A stretch of DNA of 5,105 nucleotides, taken from Comamonadaceae bacterium (lineage in GTDB: Bacteria > Pseudomonadota > Gammaproteobacteria > Burkholderiales > Burkholderiaceae_C). Made by a program: the position numbers and the translations under genes. The stretch is from NCBI GenBank assembly GCA_947374485.1, contig CANCCF010000258.1, forward strand, positions 1 through 5,105, read 5' to 3'. A model generated the notes under the pieces. It was not told the DNA's origin and ran no database searches. It saw only the letters and a list, made by a program, of their open reading frames with translations. Of this stretch, positions 1 through 4,781 are shown in pieces (position 1 is the stretch's first letter; every line of letters starts with the position of its first letter).

Positions 1-1134
1 AACACCACGGTGCAGCGCATCACCCAGGTGATCCACCCAGTGGGGCGAGCCAAGAAAAAAGCCCTGCTGGCCCACATCATCCAGCAGAACAACTGGAGCC
101 AGGTGCTGGTGTTCACGCGCACCAAGTTCGGCGCCAACAACGTGGCCGAGTTCCTGGAAAAGAATGGTATTTCCGCCATGGCCCTGCACGGCCACCAGAG
201 CCAGGCCGCCCGCACGCAAGCGCTGGCCGGCTTCAAGAGCGGCGATGTGCGCGCCTTGGTGGCCACCGACATTGCCGCGCGCGGCATTGACATCGACGAC
301 CTGCCGCACGTGGTGAACTACGAAATCCCCAACGTGAGCGAAGACTATGTGCACCGCATCGGCCGCACCGGCCGCGCCGGTGCCGATGGCGCAGCGGTGA
401 ACCTGGTGTGCCTGGACGAAGAAGGCTTCATGCAGGACATCGAGCGCTTCACCAAGCAGAACATCGAAGTCAAGATCGTTGAAGGCTTCGGCCCCGAGCC
501 CGGTGAAAAGGGCGAACCCATTGCCATGGGCCGCCAGACCATCTGGGGTGGCGCGGGCAAGCCGCCCAGCCGCGATGTGATGCAGGCAGCCGCCAAGGCC
601 GCCCGCACCGAAATGCTGACCCGTGTGCGTGAGAACAAGGCCGGCTCCGGTGGCGGCGGTGGCCGTGGTGGCAATGGCGGTGGTAATGGTGGCGGAAACG
701 GTGGTGGCGGCCAAGGCCGCGGCCGCAGTGGTGGTGGCCAAGGCGCCGGAGCACCGCGCGGCGATCGCAATGACCGCAACGACCGCAGCGGCGAGTTCCA
801 GCCCCCGCGTCCCCAGTCTTCTCGCCCGCCACAAGGCCAGGGCCGTGGCCGCCCCATGGGTGGCGGCATGCCCCAGCAACCCGCTGGCTTCGCCAACGAG
901 CCGCGTGAACCGCGTCCCCCTGCCGGTCAACCTGACCCCATGCGCACCAGCGTGGACATGATGGCCGAGCGCGGCGCCCGCCGCAACTATGGTGGCGGCA
1001 ACCGCAATGGTGGCGGTGGTGGCTACGGTGGTGGTGGCCGCGCTGGCGGCGGTGGCGGCGGTGGTGGTTACGGCGGCAACGGCCCGAGCAACGGCCCCCG
1101 TGGTCCGCGCGGCCCCGGCTCTTCCAGCCGTTAA
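1..1134 (+). CDS. rhlE: DEAD-box ATP-dependent RNA helicase, RhlE group (C-terminal part; 5' end outside window)
   Basis: The frame is open from base 1 (Asn-Thr-Thr-Val...), so this is a gene cut by the window edge. The GTG at base 10 is an internal Val codon, not a start. What is present is the second RecA-like domain. Counting from the codon at base 10, motif IV (VLVFTRTK) is at about 32-39, motif V (VATDIAARGIDI) at about 84-95 and motif VI (HRIGRTGRAG) at 115-124. The text closely follows RhlE proteins (QVLVFTRTK, LPHVVNYE.PNV.EDYVHRIGRTGRAG). The Q motif, Walker A and DEAD box must lie upstream. After about residue 160 comes a RhlE-type extension, then from about 212 to the end a disordered Gly/Arg/Asn/Pro-rich tail with RGG-like pieces and an RND repeat, a likely RNA-binding region. 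Such helicases unwind short RNA duplexes in ribosome assembly and RNA turnover, often at low temperature. The family is firm; the exact paralogue is less so. Confidence 0.92.
   Translation, partial: NTTVQRITQVIHPVGRAKKKALLAHIIQQNNWSQVLVFTRTKFGANNVAEFLEKNGISAMALHGHQSQAARTQALAGFKSGDVRALVATDIAARGIDIDDLPHVVNYEIPNVSEDYVHRIGRTGRAGADGAAVNLVCLDEEGFMQDIERFTKQNIEVKIVEGFGPEPGEKGEPIAMGRQTIWGGAGKPPSRDVMQAAAKAARTEMLTRVRENKAGSGGGGGRGGNGGGNGGGNGGGGQGRGRSGGGQGAGAPRGDRNDRNDRSGEFQPPRPQSSRPPQGQGRGRPMGGGMPQQPAGFANEPREPRPPAGQPDPMRTSVDMMAERGARRNYGGGNRNGGGGGYGGGGRAGGGGGGGGYGGNGPSNGPRGPRGPGSSSR
636..1110 (+). repeat. Glycine-rich low-complexity coding tract (RGG-like tail of RhlE)
   Basis: Two blocks of GGN glycine codons interrupted by Arg, Asn and Tyr lie at about 642-750 and 988-1080. 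They are separated by a Pro/Gln/Arg-rich stretch and a short Arg-Asn-Asp repeat near 763-790. The first block has a GGN spacing with Asn between glycine triplets; the second has GGGY/GGGR units. The reading frame stays open throughout. Because the units are multiples of three bases, copy-number changes would alter tail length without a frameshift. The long open frames on the other strand and in other phases here are a by-product of the composition. Confidence 0.75.
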
Positions 1135-1145
1135 TCCCCTTGCAA

Positions 1146-1164
1146 GCCGGCAACCTCTGCCGGC
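1146..1164 (+). terminator. Small GC hairpin after rhlE, 7-bp stem
   Basis: GCCGGCA (1146-1152) pairs perfectly with TGCCGGC (1158-1164) around a 5-base loop, starting 11 bases after the rhlE stop. No T-run follows, so it may act as an RNA 3'-end stabiliser or part of a factor-dependent end rather than as an intrinsic terminator. Confidence 0.4.
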
Positions 1165-1169
1165 GACCC

Positions 1170-1227
1170 AATCACTCCCGGCGACACGCGTGCATTGCGC
1201 GCGGTTACCGGGAGTGATTTGCTTTGG
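1170..1227. terminator. Composite stem-loop with perfect 12-bp stem, probable rhlE/cupin bidirectional terminator
   Basis: AATCACTCCCGG (1170-1181) is the exact reverse complement of CCGGGAGTGATT (1208-1219). The 26 bases between contain a second hairpin: CGCGTGC (1187-1193) against GCGCGCG (1197-1203), seven pairs with one G-T wobble and a 3-base loop. On the + strand the stem is followed by an interrupted T-rich stretch (TTTGCTTT), which fits a weak intrinsic terminator for rhlE. It lies about 30 bases past the cupin stop on the other strand, so it could serve both converging genes. The structure is seen in the sequence; the terminator role is inferred. Confidence 0.6.
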
Positions 1228-1249
1228 GCTGGCGGCTTTAAGAGCCCAC

Positions 1250-1633
1250 TCAGCCTCTGACGAACAGGGTTTGCAGCGGATCCGGCCCCACCTGGCGGCT
1301 CCAGTGCCCGTGCACGGCGGGGTCGAAGCTGGCGCCTTCGGGCAACACATCGGCCGAATAAAAATGCTCACCCGGCTTGAAGATGCGCGAGACCCCGCCC
1401 TGGATGCCGATCTCCATCTGCCCACTCAGAATAAACACCCACTGCGGTGCGCCGGTGCAATGGAAAGTGCTACGGAAGCCCACCGGGCTCCAGCGCAGTT
1501 GGAAGCCGCCGGACGCAAATACTTCGGACAGCAGGGACTGCGGGTTGCCTTGGGTCAGAGGGATGGACTCTTCGCGAAAACGGGCTTGGCCATCGGTGTC
1601 GGTAAACAGGATGACGCGGGTGAAGGTGGTCAT
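1250..1633 (-). CDS. Small single-domain cupin-like protein, function unknown
   Basis: Predicted product of 127 aa. I chose the ATG at 1633 (MTTFTRVILF...) because a purine-rich AGAGAG sits six bases upstream (1640-1645). The frame extends 22 codons further, but that stretch looks like non-coding leader. The core reads as a cupin barrel. Residues 58-71 (H-x-T-x3-Q-x6-G) lie where motif 1 normally has H-x-H-x3-E-x6-G, and residues 87-100 (PGE...LPEG) fit motif 2. Thus His58 is kept, while the second His and the Glu appear as Thr60 and Gln64, and the motif 2 His is replaced by Phe. A nearby His108-Gly-His110 could contribute. It may bind a different ligand or metal set, or be non-catalytic. It has no signal peptide or membrane segment, so it is probably cytoplasmic. 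It is divergent from gloA with 74 bp between the starts and converges on rhlE. No specific reaction can be assigned. Confidence 0.8.
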   Translation of the reverse strand: MTTFTRVILFTDTDGQARFREESIPLTQGNPQSLLSEVFASGGFQLRWSPVGFRSTFHCTGAPQWVFILSGQMEIGIQGGVSRIFKPGEHFYSADVLPEGASFDPAVHGHWSRQVGPDPLQTLFVRG

Positions 1634-1639
1634 GGCAGG

Positions 1640-1645
1640 CTCTCT
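1640..1645 (-). promoter_or_regulatory. Probable ribosome binding site fixing the cupin start
   Basis: AGAGAG on the minus strand, six bases before the ATG at 1633. It is the only purine-rich Shine-Dalgarno-like stretch near the candidate starts and supports the shorter 127-aa product over the 149-codon open frame. Confidence 0.45.
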
Positions 1646-1707
1646 GAAAGCTGCCATTTTGCCCCCGGCGGCCACACCCCGCAGCCTTATGCGCCACAAT
1701 CTGCGGC

Positions 1708-2094
1708 ATGCGACTACTACACACCATGCTGCGCGTTGGCAACCTTCAACGCTCCATCGATTTCTACACCCAGGTGCTGGGCATGCAACTGCTGCGCACC
1801 TCGGAAAACCCCGAATACAAGTACACCCTGGCCTTTGTGGGCTATGAAGCCAACCCGGCCCAATGCGAGCTGGAACTCACCTACAACTGGGGCACCGAGA
1901 GTTACGAACTCGGCAGCGCCTACGGCCACATCGCCCTGGGCGTAGCCGATGTGTATGCGGCCTGCGACAAGATCAAAAAGGCCGGTGGCAACGTGACCCG
2001 CGAGGCCGGTCCGGTCAAGGGTGGCAACACGCTGATCGCCTTCATCACCGACCCGGACGGTTACAAGATCGAGCTGATCCAGCGCGACGCCTGA
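1708..2094 (+). CDS. gloA: Lactoylglutathione lyase (glyoxalase I, Ni/Co-type)
   Basis: 128 aa, VOC superfamily. The enzyme isomerises the hemithioacetal of methylglyoxal and glutathione to S-lactoylglutathione, the first step of cytosolic methylglyoxal detoxification; glyoxalase II then releases lactate. The N-terminus (MRLLHTMLRVG.LQRSIDFY) is nearly the same as E. coli GloA. All four metal ligands fall at the E. coli numbers: His5, Glu56, His74 and Glu122. Two betaalphabetabetabeta modules are present, with TSENPEYKY at 31-39 and the NVTREAGPVKGG loop at 95-106. This short form, lacking the insertions of the Zn-type enzymes, belongs to the Ni/Co-dependent class and should work as a dimer. 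It is slightly shorter than the 135-aa E. coli protein and ends just after IELIQRDA. The ATG at 1708 is set by conservation; no clear Shine-Dalgarno precedes it. It converges on eda with a 22-bp gap. Linking methylglyoxal removal to neighbouring sugar catabolism is attractive but is only inference. Confidence 0.97.
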   Translation: MRLLHTMLRVGNLQRSIDFYTQVLGMQLLRTSENPEYKYTLAFVGYEANPAQCELELTYNWGTESYELGSAYGHIALGVADVYAACDKIKKAGGNVTREAGPVKGGNTLIAFITDPDGYKIELIQRDA

Positions 2095-2117
2095 AGCCTG
2101 CGCGGCCAGCGGGCTTT
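2093..2117. terminator. Hairpin shared by the converging gloA and eda ends
   Basis: AAGCCTGC (2094-2101) pairs with GCGGGCTT (2109-2116), eight pairs including one G-T wobble, around a 7-base loop. The structure fills the 22-bp gap and reaches the last base(s) of both stop codons (gloA TGA 2092-2094; eda stop complement 2117-2119). T-runs are short (CTTTC on the + side), so intrinsic termination would be modest. A bidirectional terminator is the likely reading. Confidence 0.5.
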
Positions 2118-2764
2118 CACGCCGTCTTGCGCAGCGCGTGCGTGGCCTGGGCCAGCGCCGACACACGGGCCCAGTCACCGCCGGCCACGGCGTCGGCTGG
2201 CACCAGCCAGGAGCCGCCCACGCACACCACATTGGGCAGGGCCAGAAACTCGGGCGCGTTTTGCAAGGTCACCCCACCCGTGGGGCAGAACTGCACATCA
2301 AAGAAGGGGCCGCTCCAGGCCTTGAGCATGGCCGGGCCACCGGCCTGCATGGCCGGGAAGAATTTGAGCTGGGTGAAACCGTCTTCCTGCGCCATCATGA
2401 TTTCGCTGCCGGTGGCCACACCGGGCAACAGGGCCAGGCCCACATCGCGGCAGGCCTGGCCAACCGCGCTGGTGTAGCCCGGGCTGACCGCAAAACGCGA
2501 ACCGGCATTGGCCGCAGCCACCGCATCGGCGCGTGAACGCACGGTGCCTGCACCGACCACGGCTTCGGGCACTTCGCGGGCAATGGCCTCAATGCAGGCC
2601 AGGGCCTGCGGTGTGCGCAGCGTAACTTCGAGCATGCGGATGCCACCGGCCACCAGGGCGCGCGCCATGGGCACGGCATGGGCCACGTCGTTCAACACGA
2701 TGACCGGGATCACCGGGGCGTCTTGCATGACTTGCAGGGCGGTAAAAGTCTGGGGAGTGCTCAT
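2117..2764 (-). CDS. eda: 2-dehydro-3-deoxy-6-phosphogluconate (KDPG) aldolase
   Basis: 215 aa, class I aldolase, TIM barrel, usually a cytosolic trimer. It cleaves KDPG to pyruvate and glyceraldehyde-3-phosphate, the last specific step of the Entner-Doudoroff pathway; family members may also act on 4-hydroxy-2-oxoglutarate. Landmarks, counting from ATG 2764: PVIPVIV (17-23), the catalytic Glu46 with Arg50 in LEVTLRT (45-51), VGAGTV (70-75), SPG (94-96), the Schiff-base Lys134 in LKFFPA (133-138), and the phosphate-binding CPTGG (160-164) and GGSWLVP (183-189). Length and residues match the E. coli enzyme. A GTG lies one codon upstream (2767), but the AGGAA at 2770-2774 is five bases from the ATG and only two from the GTG, so ATG is preferred. 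It follows edd on the same strand after a 37-bp gap with no obvious separate promoter, so it is probably co-transcribed. Confidence 0.97.
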   Translation of the reverse strand: MSTPQTFTALQVMQDAPVIPVIVLNDVAHAVPMARALVAGGIRMLEVTLRTPQALACIEAIAREVPEAVVGAGTVRSRADAVAAANAGSRFAVSPGYTSAVGQACRDVGLALLPGVATGSEIMMAQEDGFTQLKFFPAMQAGGPAMLKAWSGPFFDVQFCPTGGVTLQNAPEFLALPNVVCVGGSWLVPADAVAGGDWARVSALAQATHALRKTA

Positions 2765-2769
2765 CACAG

Positions 2770-2774
2770 TTCCT
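2770..2774 (-). promoter_or_regulatory. Shine-Dalgarno of eda
   Basis: AGGAA on the minus strand with a 5-base spacer to ATG 2764. It decides between that start and the adjacent GTG at 2767, and it gives eda its own translation signal within the edd-eda transcript. Confidence 0.7.
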
Positions 2775-2801
2775 GTTCAAAAATATTCTTCAACGCTGCG
2801 C

Positions 2802-4643
2802 TTACAGCCAGGTGCAGGCGCCCTGCTCGGCCGCCAGCGCGTTGCGGCGCATGTTGGCAAACAGCTCGCGCCCGATGCCGACACCGTTGGCGGCGCGCAG
2901 CTCCGTCGGCATGGTGGCCAGTGGGCGCGCAGCCCACTCGGCGGGGTCTACCAGCACCAGCAGGGTCTCTGCCGTGGCGTCCAGGCGGATCACATCGCCG
3001 TCCCGCACCCGGGCCAGGTCACCACCGGCATGGGCTTCGGGCGAGACGTGGATGGCCGCGGGCACCTTGCCCGAGGCGCCACTCATGCGGCCATCGGTGA
3101 CCAGCGCCACCTTGAAGCCTTTGCCCTGCAGCACGGCCAAGGGGGGTGTGAGCTTGTGCAGCTCGGGCATGCCATTGGCCTGCGGCCCTTGCCAGCGCAC
3201 CACGCAGACCACGTCGCGGTCGAGCTCGCCGGCCTTGAAGGCGGCGTGCAGGGCGTCCTGCGAATCGAACACGCGGCAGGGGGCTTCGATCACATGGCGG
3301 TCGTCCGGCACGGCCGAGATCTTGATCACGCTGCGGCCCAGGTTGCCTTGCAGCAGCTTCAGGCCACCGCTGGCGCTGAAGGGCCCCGAGGCCGGGCGCA
3401 CCACGCTGTCATCCTTGCTGGCACCTGCGTCAGTCCATTGCAGCACGCCATCGGCCTGGGCACTGGGGATACTGCAGTACTCGCGCAGGCCGCCCGCACG
3501 CACGGTGAGCACGTCGGCGTGCATGAAGCCCGCATCCAGCAGCTCGCGGATTACAAAGCCCGGGCCACCAGCGTCCTGGAACTGGTTCACATCGGCGCTG
3601 CCATTGGGGTAAACGCGGGTCAACAAGGGCACCACATCCGACAGGGCCGAAAAGTCGTTCCAGTCGATCACGATACCTGCGGCGCGCGCCACCGCCACCC
3701 AATGGATCAGGTGGTTGGTGGAGCCGCCGGTGGCCAGCAAGGCCACCATGGCGTTGACGATGCAGCGCTCGTCCACCACGCGGCCAATCGGGGCAAAACG
3801 CTTGGCCTGGGTGATGCCCAGCACGGTGCGGGCGGCTTCGCGGGTGAGCTCTTCGCGCACGCTGTTACCGGGGTTGATGAAGGCGGTGCCGGGCACATGC
3901 AGGCCCATGGCTTCGAGCAGCATCTGGTTGCTGTTGGCCGTGCCGTAAAAGGTGCAGGTGCCGGGGCCGTGGTAGGCAGCGGATTCGGCCGCCAGCAGTT
4001 CTTCGCGCCCGACCAGACCCAGGGCGGCTTTTTCGCGCACCTTGGATTTTTCGTTGTTGGACAGGCCCGAGGTCATGGGGCCCGCGGGCACAAACACGGT
4101 GGGCAGGTGGCCGAAGTGCAGCGCGCCAATCAAGAGGCCCGGCACGATCTTGTCGCACACGCCCAGCATCAGCGCGCAGTCAAACACGTCGTGGCTGAGC
4201 GAGATGGCCGTGGCCATGGCGATGGTGTCGCGTGAAAAAAGGCTGAGCTCCATGCCCTCGAAGCCCTGCGTCACGCCGTCGCACATGGCCGGCACGCCAC
4301 CAGCCACCTGGGCCGTGGCGCCGTGCTTGCGCGCCTCGGTTTTGACCAGGTCAGGGTAGTGCTGCAGGGGTTGATGTGCCGAGAGCAGATCGTTGTAGGC
4401 GGTGACGATGCCGATGTTGGGCGCCTTCTCGGCCACCACCTTGAACTTGTCGCTGCCGGGCAGTGCGGCAAAGGCGTGCGCCACGTTGGCGCAACCCATG
4501 CGCTCGGCCCCCGGCTTGCGGCTGGCCATGGCGTCGAGCTGGGCCAGGTAGGCGGCTCGGCTGGGCGCGCTGCGCTCCCGGATGCGGCGGGTGACGGCTT
4601 CGACTGCGGGGTGCAGGGTGGCGGGGCTTGTGGCGGTGGTCAT
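2802..4643 (-). CDS. edd: 6-phosphogluconate dehydratase (Entner-Doudoroff pathway)
   Basis: 613 aa, IlvD/Edd family of iron-sulfur dehydratases, cytosolic. It converts 6-phosphogluconate to KDPG, the substrate of Eda encoded next. Diagnostic stretches: NIGIVTAYNDLLSAHQP (76-92), GGVPAMCDGVTQG (115-127), LMLGVCDKIVPG (158-169), GTCTFYGTANSNQ (228-240), LATGGSTNHLIH (303-314), and a C-terminal VTDGRMSGASGKVPAAIH (515-532). Cys163 and Cys230 align with cluster cysteines of the family, and Cys121 is the third Edd-type cysteine; together they fit a catalytic [4Fe-4S] cluster, which would make the enzyme oxygen-sensitive. The AYNDLLSAHQP signature and the eda neighbour separate it from dihydroxyacid dehydratase (IlvD). 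Length is close to the roughly 600-aa norm for Edd. The ATG at 4643 has a weak GAGA-containing ribosome site at 4648-4653. It is the first gene of the edd-eda operon, with a HexR-like operator about 26 bp before the start codon. A stop at 2802-2804 leaves 37 bp to eda. Confidence 0.97.
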   Translation of the reverse strand: MTTATSPATLHPAVEAVTRRIRERSAPSRAAYLAQLDAMASRKPGAERMGCANVAHAFAALPGSDKFKVVAEKAPNIGIVTAYNDLLSAHQPLQHYPDLVKTEARKHGATAQVAGGVPAMCDGVTQGFEGMELSLFSRDTIAMATAISLSHDVFDCALMLGVCDKIVPGLLIGALHFGHLPTVFVPAGPMTSGLSNNEKSKVREKAALGLVGREELLAAESAAYHGPGTCTFYGTANSNQMLLEAMGLHVPGTAFINPGNSVREELTREAARTVLGITQAKRFAPIGRVVDERCIVNAMVALLATGGSTNHLIHWVAVARAAGIVIDWNDFSALSDVVPLLTRVYPNGSADVNQFQDAGGPGFVIRELLDAGFMHADVLTVRAGGLREYCSIPSAQADGVLQWTDAGASKDDSVVRPASGPFSASGGLKLLQGNLGRSVIKISAVPDDRHVIEAPCRVFDSQDALHAAFKAGELDRDVVCVVRWQGPQANGMPELHKLTPPLAVLQGKGFKVALVTDGRMSGASGKVPAAIHVSPEAHAGGDLARVRDGDVIRLDATAETLLVLVDPAEWAARPLATMPTELRAANGVGIGRELFANMRRNALAAEQGACTWL

Positions 4644-4668
4644 GGCGTTCTCACATTCTGGCTGAAGG

Positions 4669-4683
4669 TGTAACTAAATTACA
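4669..4683. promoter_or_regulatory. HexR-type operator upstream of edd
   Basis: The 15-bp near-palindrome TGTAACTAAATTACA has perfect TGTAA/TTACA arms around a 5-bp AT-rich centre. It differs at one position from the form TGTAATTAAATTACA that I recall for the HexR (RpiR-family, KDPG-responsive) operator of proteobacteria. It lies 25 bp before the edd start codon and covers a predicted -10 hexamer, the right place for repression of the Entner-Doudoroff operon. The regulator gene itself is not in the window. Confidence 0.78.
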
Positions 4684-4706
4684 TGACAGATGGTAACTTG
4701 GAAAAC
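4678..4706 (-). promoter_or_regulatory. Predicted sigma-70-type promoter of edd-eda
   Basis: On the minus strand, TGTAAT (4683-4678) differs from TATAAT at one base and is preceded, after a 17-bp spacer, by GTTTTC (4706-4701), a poor -35. The start of transcription would fall near 4671, giving a leader of about 28 bases. The weak -35 would suit a promoter that needs activation. The overlap with the HexR-like palindrome supports the placement. Confidence 0.45.
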
Positions 4707-4726
4707 AGCCCTTGTGCGCTACCCGG

Positions 4727-4742
4727 GTAACCAGACGGTTAC
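4727..4742. promoter_or_regulatory. Second inverted repeat upstream of edd, possible operator
   Basis: GTAACC (4727-4732) and GGTTAC (4737-4742) form perfect 6-bp arms around a 4-bp spacer. The spacing is three bases longer than in the HexR-like box, so it is probably a site for another protein. It lies about 55-70 bp upstream of the predicted edd transcription start, a position that would suit an activator. A further single GGTAAC half-site is at 4692-4697. The regulator is unknown. Confidence 0.4.
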
Positions 4743-4758
4743 AGAAGCGCGGCCGCAC

Positions 4759-4780
4759 CGCCTGGGTGTGCGTTCAGGCG
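4759..4780 (-). terminator. Possible hairpin end of the right-edge gene
   Basis: CGCCTG (4759-4764) pairs with CAGGCG (4775-4780) around a 10-base loop, just past the stop of the gene at 4782. No T-run follows on the minus strand. An 8-bp tandem duplication (CGTTCAGG at 4771-4778 and 4779-4786) overlaps the stop codon and one arm. This is weak evidence for a terminator. Confidence 0.25.
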
Positions 4781-4781
4781 T

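Noticed and set aside
636..1080. Possible CRISPR or satellite array in the GGN-rich region
   Set aside because: There are no regular repeat and spacer units. The periodicity is three bases and codes for glycine within an intact helicase frame.
345..1171. Minus-strand open frames opposite the rhlE tail (Pro-rich and His/Arg-rich products)
   Set aside because: These are translations of the complement of GGN repeats. They have no ribosome site and no domain, so they are a composition effect.
1634..1699. A 22-codon N-terminal extension of the cupin
   Set aside because: The residues look like translated leader, and the AGAGAG ribosome site favours the internal ATG at 1633.
989..1945. A 318-codon + strand frame running through the rhlE tail, the hairpin region, the cupin gene and gloA
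   Set aside because: It crosses several better-supported genes on both strands and a strong hairpin, and its product shows no family features.
2508..4235. A 575-codon open frame on the + strand opposite edd and eda
   Set aside because: It lies antisense to two firmly identified genes. Its product is Gly/His/Ala-rich with no recognisable domain. Long antisense frames are expected where third positions are GC-rich.
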